Both the position numbers and the translations under genes were made by a program. From Marthasterias glacialis (lineage: Eukaryota > Echinodermata > Asteroidea > Forcipulatida > Asteriidae): a stretch of DNA of 64,000 bases. The notes under the pieces were generated by a model. It had not been told where the DNA came from, searched no databases, and saw nothing but the letters and a program-made list of their open reading frames with translations. Positions 26,359 through 37,683 of the stretch are shown one piece after another (positions within the stretch are counted from its first letter, which is position 1; the number at the start of each line of letters is the position of its first letter). The DNA lies in the NCBI GenBank assembly GCA_911728455.2, contig OU452228.1, positions 20,099,689 to 20,163,688 on the forward strand. The letters are read 5' to 3'.

Positions 26359-28142
26359 AAGAAGATTAGAAAAGTGGCACAAAATATGTTCTTAAGAAAT
26401 ATTCACTTCAGTGGCCCTTTATGGGCTTTTAGCTTATGACATGACTATGACTTAATTTAAACATGTAACATTGCCGGTGTATCCAGCATAGCCGCAGCCA
26501 CGTAATGCCGACACGGTCAGCCATATTGCTTGATTTAGGTATCAAGGTCAAAAAAAAAAATGGGGACCAAGCACGCCCTAAAAGCTCTAAACTGATTCCT
26601 CTATACCAACAAATTAGTGTCACTCCCATGAAGGCTGGTCAACAAGCGTGTATGGATAACACTTAAAAACAACGTCATTATACTGATGTCTTGCTTGTCA
26701 GATCGTTAACATTATTTATCCAGCTAGAATCACAACCTTTGTGGACGGGAATGGATTTTCTTGGTCGCATACCTTGGCACAAAGACTGTGCTTTTTTCTA
26801 TCTGTGGACAATACTAAATTGGGCCCTGTGTCTGCCTCATTGATGCTCTTTTCTCGTCTTAAGATGCTCCTTTCTTGTCTTAAGATGCCCCTAGTGGTGG
26901 ATCCAAGGGGGTGGAAAGAAGTATCAACAATCGAATGGTTCCTGTTTACTTAGATAAATGCGACCAATACGTGAGCATACGGGCAGCATTAAGCGTTCCT
27001 TTAGTCTGCAGAAACGCTTCATTGGTAAACAACATAGATGGTGTTTAGCAATACCCACCTTTCGGAAACCATCATGTCTTAGATGAACCAGTCTTCACCA
27101 CAATATTTATAAAATCTTAAGTGCTCTTAATTTGAGTGGCTTGTTTTTGCTTGCCAAGCAGTTCTCGGAATCGGCCATTGCATTCGGAGTCTATATAGAG
27201 CTGTCTATTGAACGTGACTTTCCGGCAGTCTCTGTGGGTGTTCGCCTTGGCCGACACACCAGCAGCGCTGTGGCACAGTTTGAGCACGTTATTTAAGTGA
27301 ATCCGAAGTTTTTTGAAAGCTGCCGTTATTATGAAACGCCGGGAGTGGGGGGGGGGGGGTATCTCCATCTCTCAGTGTCAAAGGTCAACATAACGAGTAG
27401 GGCATTCACGCCTTCGACTGATCCCGCTCCCACGGGGCTCATTTCCGCAATCCCAAACACTATGTTTCACTTGAACATGAGTTATTACATCTCGCTGGTA
27501 ACATTAATTTAAAAGAAAAGGAGTTTAAAAAAAAAGTTTTCCTGGTTGAGTTTTCGTAAACTTCCCTCGTGGGATGTTGACCGCGAGCAGGAGATGCGAT
27601 GAAGGGGAGACCAGCAAGGTTACACGTGTCCCGTGGGTGCACTAGACACCATCGTAAACCGGTAAACACTCGGGTGATTTACGCTGCAAAGCTTGCGAGG
27701 GATTTTTTCTCAAGCTCGCTTCACAAAATGTTTACGAGGCTTAAAGAACAATTCGGAAAGTGATATCAAAACTTTGGGGAATTTATCCTCCGGTGAAACC
27801 GAGTGGAAGTCTTGGTCTCCGGTGACCGATTGTCGGATAATTGAATATTTCACGCGGTATTTTTGTACGGTAATTGCCCCAGTGTTTTATGCCCGTTATT
27901 GACGATGAATTACGGTAGTTGTGGCACTCTTAGTGTTAATGTTAATGGTGACGGGGTTATTAGCGAGTTGCTTGAACTTGAACTTTGACCACACTGAGCA
28001 GGAGCTGCTAGGACATTAGTTTCGATAACCGGGTGAGTGTAGCGAAGCCTTAATGTGCCCCCATTGATAGTCTGTACAAGTGTGACGTCATGTGTGGTGC
28101 TATGTATTGGCTAGCTGAGGTTTGGAAGTGTGTTGCCGGAGC

Positions 28143-28165
28143 GGGGGGGGGGGGGGGGGGGGGGG
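28143..28165 (+). repeat. Run of 23 G
   Basis: An uninterrupted run of guanines. The exact length in an assembly is uncertain because homopolymers are error-prone. Confidence 0.8.
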
Positions 28166-28439
28166 TGTCCAATCTTTTTTTATAACGGTACTTTGTTTCC
28201 TGTTCAAAAGTTAAGAACCCCTTCATCCTTCTGTCAGACTTTCTTCTTGTCTCTCAATGTTTTGGGTGAAATCTTTGCAGATTTGATTGTTATAGAGCTG
28301 TTAGTTAATTTGTTCCAGTCCCTATACCCGCCCCACCCCGCCCCATCCCGCCCCACCCCAAGGCATCCAGGGGACATCCCTTATGCGACATCGAGCCGTT
28401 TTCTCATAAGAAGAGACGTTTGTGATTGAGCTATGATGA

Positions 28440-28836
28440 CAGCGGTGACACAAGGGTAAACTTTGAGGGGGCGCAAGGGGGTGCACCATTTCCTCAGGGG
28501 GGGGGGGGGGCACTGTTGGCCAATTAAAACTGTAGTTAGTTTGTATTTTTTGTAAACAAGCCCCCTTTTCAGCGATGTTATTTTTGCCGTTAACTATTTT
28601 TGATAGAATTATCTGACATGGAGGGAAACAAAAAGAAATACACTTTCTGCGTGTATAAATAAGAACAGTTATCAAAATGTTTGAAATGAAATAACTACAT
28701 AAAAGCTTACGAAATGTAACAATTTATTCTGGCGATTGTAATATTATATCAAAAGTTCAGATTTCAAATGAGGGGGAGGGGCTGGTATCCAGGGGCACGG
28801 ACACCAGTCCCCCCCCCTCCCCAGTTACGGCCACTG
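28440..28836 (-). repeat. G/C-ended dispersed element, copy 3
   Basis: Reverse orientation to copy 1. It contains gggggtgcaccattt, gccaattaaaactgtagtt, an AT-rich core with tacataaaagctta and cgaaatgtaacaa, then tcaaaagttcagatttcaaa, a purine-rich block, and the end cagttacggccactg. It is longer than the other copies because of extra sequence in the core. Confidence 0.7.
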
Positions 28837-30039
28837 TATGATGTACTAAAATCAAGCAGGAATTGTCAGATGGGTCCACGGAGGCTTGATAAAGAAATCT
28901 ATAGTTCATGAAGCTGAGGGAGGCCGAGTACCTTCGTCACGAAGCGCCTTTTACCACCTGATCCCACACACCCGACACGGTACACCGTCACCCCTATCTC
29001 TTTACACCTCCTTCACATCTTTCCCGCTTAAGATAATCAGTCGTAAAAACAGTAAGTTGCAAACGTAGTAAACACCTCGCAACCCCTAATCACGTATCAA
29101 TCACCTGCTCGTCTCTACTCATCATGATTTCCTCCGACGGTTCTGGCCACCAACATTTCATTAACGGCCTGTCGAGTGACTGACCGGTGCGTTGCGGCCT
29201 AAACCAGCTTGTCCAACGAGCACGACATAAATTACATCAATTTTCACTTGTCCGGAGGGGAGAGATATTGAATCCAAGTGAAATTGAAAATCCCGCAATA
29301 AAACTGAACACCGCTTACAAGGTTGGGACTTATTGCTTCGGACTGAGAGTTGAGGTAAAGCAGAGAAACAATAAACGATAATTGTGTTCAGGCGGCGCGT
29401 ATAAAAATGAGAGAGCGATTTCATGATCCGGGTGAAAGCCATTCGATAGCCCCTCCCTCCGCTCCGCCCCCCTCTAAAATCACGGCTCAAAAGTCCTTTC
29501 GATTGACTTACTGTTGGCTGTTGATTGTATTTCCTGCAGTGAAAACCACAACCATGATAAAAAAAGAACAAGTTCGGAAAAGGAACAACGAGATCTTTCT
29601 GATACTTGATAGAGTTTGCCGCATTTTAGGCGTACGAGCCGGGGGCGGGGGCAGTTGCCACCCCACTTCAGGCAAGACAGTGGGAGAAAATTCAGGCAAA
29701 GCAAGAAGAAAAATAGTAAAAAATACTTTAATAAGAAATTGGTACTTGTGTTTTAACATTGTGTACAATTTCGGGCGAAACAACCCCCGTCTCTGAACCA
29801 ATGAGTCCCCATATACACCTATGATTTCACAGTCAAACACCCAAGATAAATATTGATCAACATTATCTTAAAAGGGTGTGCTTGAAACATAGATGCTCAC
29901 AGATTTACACATTACACAAAGATTGTCATGGTAGACAACTTCTTGAAACATTTCCCTCGAAATGCTTTTGTTTTTATTATTGAGATAGCCGCGTTAGTCT
30001 GGTAGATGAAACAAAGAAGGTCGTGGTAGCACTTAAACA
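28837..30039. other. Intergenic stretch, no gene recognised
   Basis: No supported gene. Open frames of up to 136 codons overlap on both strands between 29161 and 29840 and lack known motifs. A truncated 'cacagatttac' repeat fragment lies around 29876-29976 (gctcacagatttacac, catttccctcgaaatgct). Confidence 0.45.
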
Positions 30040-30391
30040 GCGCCGTAACTGGGGCAAAATTTTAGGGGGAAACAAGGGGGTGCACCATTTTTCCTAGGGG
30101 GCACTTATGGTCAATTAAAAATGTAGTTTCCGTTTGTACTTTTCCTAAACAAGCCTCTTTTCAATGTTTTCTGACGTGTTGACGTAAAACAAAATACATC
30201 ATGTGTGTAAATAAATAAAAGATAGTTAAAAAACATCGAAATTACTACGTAAATGCTCATAAAATGTAACATTTTATTCTGTGCATTTTTAATCTCAAAA
30301 GTCCAGATTTCAAATGGGGGCACCCGGGGGGAGGGGGGCACGGACTTAAGTTGGGGGCACGTGCCCCCGTGCCCCCTTAGTTACGCCACTG
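30040..30391 (-). repeat. G/C-ended dispersed element, copy 4
   Basis: Bounded by agcgccgtaactgggg and cttagttacgccactg. It contains the family blocks in reverse order: caagggggtgcaccat, ggtcaattaaaaatgtagtt, tacgtaaatgctcataaaat, and aatctcaaaagtccagattt. It is the cleanest copy in the window and gives the best view of the inverted termini. Confidence 0.75.
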
Positions 30392-32069
30392 GACTTCAAG
30401 ACTACCTAAATTACAATTAAACTGCATTAGATTTCGTAGCAACAACTACTTCATCTGAGATGCAATGAAGGGGGACAAGCTAAGAGCATACTATTACATA
30501 GTCTATAAAAGCACTACTGGTCTTTGACAGTTTACCAATGTTGGCCGCGTGCTTTAAAAAACTGCATTTTTTCACTATGATCCTCGACTTGGTTTGGATG
30601 AATTTCCATAATCGTTACAGCAGTTTTCCCAAGAAATTTTGGACACAGATGTTACTTAAATGACCGTGAAAACGTCTCATCAACAAAAATTTAACGGGAT
30701 TAACCGTTCGTCACGTCTTACGGCTTAGACACGACGTCACGTCTTACGGCTTAGACACGACGTCACGTCTTGGCGCTAGGACACAACGTAGACGTGCCTT
30801 TTGAGGTGTATTCGGAGTACATTCAGATGCAAATAAAACGTCTGCAAGTGGTTGATGAGGCGCGAATTGCTCCTTAAACACAAGCTGATGACACTAGAAT
30901 TGTCTCGAGGTTCCAAGATGTTCACCGATCCTCATAAAACCACAACGGTCTGCTTTGAAGTATGGACCCGATATCATTCTTGAAAATACTTCAAACGGGA
31001 AAACACAAAATCGGAATGCTTCCCGCCGTCTTCTTCTGAATGAAACGATACAGGGTGGTTGGCTGTTTCCTATCTTGACTGGGAGAGAGTTAACAGATGT
31101 ATCGCCATAATCCTTGAGACGTTTCAGATCGGTTTTTTTCTGACGTGGGAGATTCCTTTTGGAGCAAGGACGTATCACATTGCCGTGTAATGCGGCATCT
31201 TTCTGTTCATCGCTGCACATAAAACCAACGATTATAGCAGCGCGGTAATTAGCACGAATGAAGACCTTACAAGTTGTTTTCGAGAGTTTCATGTGGGTGT
31301 ATGATGGAGACACATTGAAGTTAAAAATTGAGAGATATCTTTACAAATTTGGAAACAAACTCCTCTCTCGTAACATTTTACACATTTATTTTACACATTT
31401 GCAATCCATTAATTTGGATTTTCTGTAACGTCAGTGATGTGACCATGTGAAGATCAGTGTCGCAATAATCTGATTGTTCTTCACGAAATGTGTGTTGAAA
31501 TCAAATCTTATTATCAGAAAAATTTAAATATATTTTTACTACGGACGAAACGTGAGGGTTTATCCAAAAATTTCAACATCGACACCGGAATGGTTTTTGA
31601 TCGATTCTCGTTCGTTGCAATGTTTGATCAGTGGGTGTAAACTATAGCTTCTAATACGCAGGTATATTATACGAAATTGCCTTGTCTGGGAAAATAGATT
31701 TGTGTCGAATTTGTAACATCTCTTGGGACTCTTTGATTGTAAGATATATTACAATTATTCTGTGAGCCTTACGGGACTTCATAAAAATCATGGGGGAAAA
31801 CAGAGCTGTAAAAGTTGGGCTTGACCAGTCATCGAGTCACGAGAAAATAGTTATAAACCAAACCGCGCCCGTTGTTTGTTAGGCTACATTTCATGCTGAC
31901 ACTGTGTCAATTCTGGTATTGAAAACAAGACACCTTTTGTGATCAGGTTTCAACCGAGTTGATCCAGTCACTGAATTCCTTCCATTACTGGTTGCTCATC
32001 TTAAACTCAGTGTGGTCATGTTTGAGAGAATAAAACAACTTTGTAGAAAGACTCAAACATCTGCAGTAC
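30392..32069. other. Intergenic stretch, no gene recognised
   Basis: No supported gene. A 139-codon minus-strand open frame (30894-31313) has no motif I recognise. A three-unit tandem repeat at 30711-30788 is listed separately. 31320-32060 is AT-rich unique-looking sequence. Confidence 0.45.
30711..30788 (+). repeat. Three 26-bp tandem units with acgtca cores
   Basis: Units begin at 30711, 30737 and 30763 with tcacgtct. The first two are identical (tcacgtcttacggcttagac + acgacg) and the third is diverged. Each junction creates cgacgtcacg, which resembles a CRE/ATF site (tgacgtca) with one mismatch. Any regulatory role is speculation. Confidence 0.8.
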
Positions 32070-32385
32070 GGCAGGTAGATGATGGGATTGTGCCTTTGGT
32101 GACACCAGCATGGAATTTGGCACACAGTCAGAGGATGTCATGAGAAAGATATTTGGCTATCGGGCCATCGCAGATAGGCAAAATAACATGCAATGGCAGC
32201 CACCATATTGCAAATGTTGAAATCTGCTTGTTATGCCACCTATAGTTTTTTTCAGGCCAAATCTGCGATGGCCGTATAGCCAGATATCTTTCTCATGACA
32301 TACTCTTATGTGTGCCAGATTTCACGGTTGTATTATCCAAGGCGCAATTCCCCGAACATGTCCCATATCTGCCCCGTCATCGTGA
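32070..32385. repeat. MITE with agatatttggctatcgggcc arms, copy 1
   Basis: Long inverted arms: the left has gatgtcatgagaaagatatt and tggctatcgggccatcgcag, and the right has ctgcgatggccgtatagcca and gatatctttctcatgacat. The outer parts (gggattgtgcctttgg versus ccaaggcgcaattcccc) also pair. The unpaired centre holds caatggcagccaccat. A diverged sibling lies in the hand2 intron at 41670-41996. Confidence 0.75.
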
Positions 32386-32645
32386 GGTTATGAAGTGAAA
32401 ATGAAAGCCTACGTATATTTTTGTCCACATTTTCCAAACGTGTCTTTTTACACCTTGTATATTCAAACGACCATTGTAGTTTTAAATTACGAAATCTCCG
32501 TTTCTTAACGGGATACAACTTTCTAAACAAACAGTCAATCAGATCTAAAAATGATCAGTTTTCTTTCAGCTTGTCAAATTGTATTTATTTGTAATGTAAG
32601 CACATGTCGAAGTTGTACAAATTTGACAAGAATGGTTTATTTTGA

Positions 32646-33317
32646 ATTGAAAAGTTGGATCAATTTGGAGAAAACCTTGTCAGATTATTGCTCAGACTCG
32701 GCGAAAAAATTGAGTTAGAACCTCTTTTAAAACTCAATAAATACTTTAGATTCTTCGAACCTTTGTTTTCCAAAACAGTACAGCAATGCGACGTTTGTAA
32801 ATATATCCAGGTGGTTAAATCTTTTTTCGAATCATTGATACTCATTTACAGACCGTTTGAGTTTTTTTCTTTACAACAAATTGTTCATGAGAAAACAAAA
32901 ATAGTGGAAATGTGTTTGGTTTTCTGTATCAAGCTTTACTCAGGTTCCATAGAAACGTCTGCAACTATATTGAAAAACCAAAGTCAGCTTTACCTTCGTT
33001 GGATTTTAAATTTAACCCAAAACAAACGCTTTTCAGTAGAAAAAAAAGTGATTCCAATTCGAAGTTTGTTCTTGTTCACATTCACTCATGGTTTTTATTT
33101 CAAGACTTTCTCAATAGTTATTGACGGTTGCAAATGGCTGTTTACGTCTTCGAGTGGTTTGTGTACTGTGATATACATACCTAGGTATAGTTTGCAATAT
33201 TATGTGATCGAACTCGCAACTATATATACAATATTTACAAAATATAGATCTTCGGCAATTGTTGAAAGCGAGTATCTCCCACAAACCAATCTTAACACCT
33301 TGAACAGAATATCTTAA
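32646..33317 (+). other. Long stop-free frame of unknown status
   Basis: A plus-strand frame stays open for about 223 codons in AT-rich DNA, where stops should be frequent. It opens right after an in-frame TGA, and no ATG appears until about residue 86 (counted from 32655), so a simple start is missing. The conceptual product is rich in F, L, I, Y and K, with hydrophobic runs and no motif I recognise. It lies some 830 bp beyond the hand2 stop, on the opposite strand. It could be an exon of an unseen gene, a decayed element, or chance. Confidence 0.2.
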
Positions 33318-34143
33318 CATGTATTAATTTGGCACAAAACAAATTCGAAAAGAACAAGTTCACATTTCTTACAAAATAAGTTTTACAAAACCCCATAAAT
33401 ATAACAAGGCGGAAGAGTTGAGATTTATTTAAATACTGAGGGTAGCCATGTTTTCATGGGGTTTGAAATCCACATGATCTAAATTTAGGCCGAGTAGAAA
33501 ATAGTGTGGTGTCTTATATTATCAAATAACTGAGTTGAAGGCCCTGCGTGCGGGGAACAAGACGACGATGTCAGTGGTATAATATGGACAGTGATGCTTT
33601 CTTTCTTTGGCCATTTTTTTCTATGTATTGCGCAAAAAACACGAACATTAATCTCATGAAGTTAGAGCTTACCATCACATATTTACGCCAAGAACTTTAC
33701 AAACATGTTAACCATCGACAGACACATTCCATACAGTTTGAGACGTTTTGTAATATCAAGTACGAGGGTCTCACTTGATACCACAATGTTACGACTCGGT
33801 CTCGAGAAATCATCAGAGATTCAAGTTCTATCATTGCAAAGGACGAAAATGATTGTGTATAACGATCGGAATGGAAAAAAAAAGTAACTAAGAATTAACC
33901 TCAATTACATAGACAGTCAATGGAGAACTGAACTTGGTGATTCTTTACGTCTATTACATCCACTGTGAATGATTATCACCAACAAAACTGAAGAACGAAG
34001 ATCCGAATTTCCACCGATCCACTCCTCATGTTTTGGCCGTAAGGTCGAGCACAGACACCCACGACGTCGCCGGTCAATTCACCGTTTAGTGTGACGGTTA
34101 TCTAGTTCCACGGGGCATCGAGTCATTTTTCTCTAAGCCGTGT
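33318..34143 (-). other. Putative hand2 3' UTR and flank
   Basis: This is the sequence immediately downstream of the hand2 stop codon. Reading on the minus strand, an aataaa hexamer occurs at 33429-33424, about 720 nt after the stop, and could serve as the polyadenylation signal. No competing gene is recognised in the interval. The end of the transcript cannot be fixed from sequence alone. Confidence 0.35.
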
Positions 34144-34233
34144 TTAGCGTTGTAGTTCTAGGGCCCATACGTGTTGTGGCCAGCCGGTTCTGCCTCGTGA
34201 ACGCCGGGCTTCGACAGCATGTTGTGGTTCGGT
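34144..34233 (-). CDS. hand2 exon 2, conserved C-terminus
   Basis: This 90-nt exon (29 residues plus TAA) was found by its conserved Hand C-terminus, reading RTGWPQHVWALEL before the final QR and stop. Vertebrate HAND proteins end with an almost identical segment, and the H in WPQHVW matches HAND2 rather than HAND1 (WPQQVW, from family knowledge). It is preceded on the minus strand by a good acceptor, ttatttattcttgcag. It starts in phase 0, matching the phase-0 donor of exon 1 at 44855. The linker between the junction and the motif (TEPQHAVEARRSRG) is less conserved. Joining the exons gives a 236-residue protein, close to the 217 of human HAND2. Confidence 0.9.
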   Translation of the reverse strand, partial: TEPQHAVEARRSRGRTGWPQHVWALELQR

Positions 34234-34429
34234 CTGCAAGAATAAATAAGTGGATCATGAATAACTTATCCCAAACATAAAATAAGGGGAAAACCTGCTT
34301 TTGAGGAAATTTGATGTTAGTTTTACCATAGAGCAATAGACCTTGCTCTATAGTTTTACCAAAATGATGTATCATTCCGACACAAAATTATACACAATGT
34401 CTGACCAGAAAAAATACCGTTAGTAAATG

Positions 34430-34593
34430 TTGCTGCTTGCTGCTAAGTGCTAACTAAACATCAAACCGGTCGCAAACTGGTACTAGTGCATTACCCGCTA
34501 TTTTAGCTGGTACACTGTTTCATCTAAGCAATATCATCCTTTGCTAAGCAAAAATATCTGCTGAACTGAAGCAGCTTCATGAAATTTACCCCC
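34430..34593 (-). repeat. 'gctaag' dispersed element, degraded copy
   Basis: The right end (agcagcttcatgaaattta) and the words tttgctaagcaaaaatatct and gctgctaagtgcta match the 'gctaag' family seen at 47707, 48166 and 48951. An internal block (catcaaaccggtcgcaaact, acccgctattttagct) is repeated in diverged form at about 34907-34958 (catcaaaccagccgcaaact, acccgctatttttgct), 450 bp to the right. Confidence 0.5.
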
Positions 34594-35361
34594 CGATATG
34601 TAATACGTGACGAGATTGGACCCCCAGACCACGGTGGAAATACACAAGGACAGAAGGCGTTTGACAATTGATGATGAAGCAGGCTTAACAACTTTTGAGC
34701 AAAGAGGTTCGGGCGTGTATAGACATACCCTCAACATAATACAATGGAACGACCCTCATCTTTCATGCAATTGTGTCTCAACTCACATCATTACCTCAAA
34801 TTATATGGTTCATTTAAGAACATCTTCTGTCTACATCGCCAGAAGTCATACAGAACGAAAAGCACAAAAAATCACAAAAAATTCTTAAATTTTGCCACTA
34901 ATAACACATCAAACCAGCCGCAAACTGATATTTATAATATTACCCGCTATTTTTGCTTTTACAATCCAATCTTTTTTTTGTTCAAGACCTAGCAATAAAC
35001 ACTCGTTCTACTTGTTCTAAGTTTCGCTTAGGTTGCGCAGCCAATTTAATCATTAATCAAATTGAAACAATATTTCATTTATAGAATAAGAGACAGACTG
35101 GTGAGAAGGAGCATAACAACGTTCCACTCACACCGTACATGTGAACGTGGGGGTGTAGACCGGTTTAATAGTGATGGGAACTTTTCTTTAAGTTCGTGCA
35201 GAGATTATTATTTTCTTAGACCCCCCCTCCTTCCCCCCAAATTTCCACTTATCAATTTTCATTTCCTGATATGTCACTTTCAAAAACGTGCAAACATGAA
35301 TACATAACAAATGGAACATGTTACCGGTGTACCTGTTTTCTTGATTAACTACCCCCTAGTT

Positions 35362-35652
35362 TAAAGCCCTAGCTGAACATTAGAAGAAAAACAAAAATAT
35401 TCACAGATTTACATGGTATAAAGATAAGGACGGTTGAAAACTTTCCTTGAAATATTTCTGCCTGAAGTGTTATCGTTTTTAAATGATAATGAAGTATAAG
35501 ATTCAATAGTAGTTTTCGTCTCAGTGAGATGAAAACTCTACCTACACAGGAATGCATTTTTACCCATTTTCCCGCAACGAAATGAGCTGACATTTTCACA
35601 GGTTGGTTTTTATTACAAATATCTTGATTTGTGCAAAGAATGGAAACATTTA
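35362..35652 (+). repeat. Dispersed repeat with cgtctcagtgaga palindrome, copy 2
   Basis: Block-for-block match to 26038-26358: aaagccctagctgaacatt, ttcacagatttacatggta, gtgttatcgtttttaaatga, agttttcgtctcagtgagat, gagctgacattttcacaggt, and gcaaagaatggaaacattt. The central palindrome carries one mismatch here. It lies inside the hand2 intron on the opposite strand. Confidence 0.75.
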
Positions 35653-36389
35653 CAGTCAGTTTACCAATGTTGAGCCGGGGCTTTTTAGAGTTGTTGTTTT
35701 GTTTTAAAAAGAGGATCATGATACGAGTATGAAATGCTATTTGGTCAGAATGAATTCATGAAAGAGATTAGTTGATGACCTCGATCAAAACATTTAAGTC
35801 AATAACTGAAGTAAAGTAGGCCATATACAACAACATTTAAGGGTAAAATGTTGTTTTTGGTTCATTGGAACATGATCCAGATATATTTAAAATGTCTACA
35901 GATTGATGTTAATGAGTTCCTGAATCTTGTCCTGTCCTGCACGTTCGACCCTTATACATAACTTGTTTATTTGTCAACAAACAAAATTTGTCAATGAGGG
36001 AACAAAAGTGTTAGTGAAACGGCGTTTTACACGTAAGTGCGTGTACAAGATTGTGTGGTTTATTTTCTTTTTCTTGTCAAACACTCTCCTCTTTCTTCGA
36101 GACAATCTCAAGAGTATTGTGATGACAAAACGTGTTTTTGTCGACACTTCCAAGTCCTTAGAGTGTTTATTTTTTTTGGTGAATAACAAGGAGTATGGAC
36201 GAGAGAAAAAAAGTTCCTCTCATTATTTTAGAATTCGCTCTACGACGAGTAGAGGGGATACCGAATAAATGTTTAGGTACGTCCATGATGTAAACATACC
36301 ATTTACATCAGTTTTAATCCATTATATTACGATCAATCATGAGATTGACTTTATAAACTCTAAAATTTAAAGCAGTTTAAGTTATTATA

Positions 36390-36678
36390 TACACTCTAAA
36401 AAAGCATTTGTCAGATTTGACTAGAAACCAGTTGGATTTGACTAACAATTAAGGATCAGCTGGGTGCAACTGAAAATCAGTCAGTCTGACTAATTTTTTT
36501 ATAGTCAGGATTATTTAAATAACTAAAATTGAAGTCAAATTCAATTACTTTTTCTAGTTGGTTTGACTAAATCCATTGTTATTTGTTAAACATTTGATAT
36601 GTTTAACTAATTTCCTGGTCAGTTTTCAACAACGAGGAAAACCAGTCAATATTTTGACTAGTTCGTTTCAAGAGTGTA
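36390..36678. repeat. TACACTC-ended element of gtcaaatttgac words
   Basis: The termini are tacactct at the left and agagtgta at the right. The interior repeats words of the type tcagatttgactag, ggtttgactaa and ttttgactag on both strands. The length is 289 bp with no coding capacity. The architecture parallels the 9482-9712 element. It lies in the hand2 intron. Confidence 0.7.
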
Positions 36679-37448
36679 CATTGTTTGCCTTAACACTTCT
36701 TGGGCGAGGGACTTATGAAGTCAATAAAATAAAGTAATGACCACGCCTTTTGGCCACGACCTGCGATACTCAGCGATGGCCATATACCCCAACGTTACGA
36801 TAAGCCAGTAGCCATCATATAGTTTGAGTCGGTCAATATGAAAACAGCGCTCAATAACACCATGTTCGCAACCATTGCGGCTCGTTTTAACTACATTGTT
36901 CAGCCACATTATAGTCGACCCACTATAGTTAGATCTGTGGACATTAAAGAGACAACTCGACCATTAATCGCTAATCACTATTGATAAACCAATGCGGATT
37001 TCTCCTCTAACACGACTTCCTTTCCCCCCTGAAGATTAAGTGAACTTTCGGTTTGGCTAACTATCAAAAATATTAAAAATGATAAGCTTTAATTCGAAAG
37101 TTCATACCAGTGCCAATATCCTCGAGAGAATATAGATTCAGTCTGGAATACTGTGACAGTCAAAGTCCTTACAAATCACCATTTCATTTCATTTCAGAGT
37201 GTTACAATCGAAACAAGCCATGAACTTGAACAACGTCACTGATGGACAAAAACATCAACCATTTCTCGTTGTGTTCACTAAAATATGACCACATATCGGT
37301 CGTATCATCTCTCGAAAGTGAAAAAAAATAAAATCAGCTGTTGTAAACTGCTTACCAACCATAAGGACCTGTTGTATAAATGCAAACATTTGTTAATGGC
37401 CTCACGTTTCGACCCTATAGCAGTGTTTTCTCAAAGGCTAATAACTTA

Positions 37449-37683
37449 AAAGTTTTAGATTGAAATTCACTCTAATCGATTGGAACTTTAATTGGGACAA
37501 TCATCTTCAGGTTATCCCTTGGCCCGTGTCCGAAATGGCGGCTGAGATTATTATTACGGCTAGGGCTACGGCTGGATCGCCGCTTCATCATGCATTGGAG
37601 TATAGGATAGCCGTAGCCGTAGCCGCCAATTCGGAGACGGCCCCGATTTCAATCGATTAGAGTGAATTTCAATCTAAAACTTT
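37449..37683. repeat. Element with perfect 32-bp terminal inverted repeats
   Basis: The left arm 37449-37480 (aaagttttagattgaaattc, continuing actctaatcgat) is exactly the reverse complement of 37652-37683. Inside sits a second foldback of ggctacggct words (about 37525-37641: cgaaatggcggct, acggctagggctacggct versus agccgtagccgtagccgcc, ttcgg). The outer arms being exact suggests recent insertion or ongoing constraint. No transposase frame is present. Confidence 0.85.

Larger units (their letters stand above)
25766..28439. other. Intergenic stretch, no gene recognised
   Basis: Besides the dispersed repeat at 26038-26358 and two G runs (27347-27358 and 28143-28165), I see no gene. Open frames are short. 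A C-rich tract with repeated cccgccccac words occupies about 28328-28359. Confidence 0.45.
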
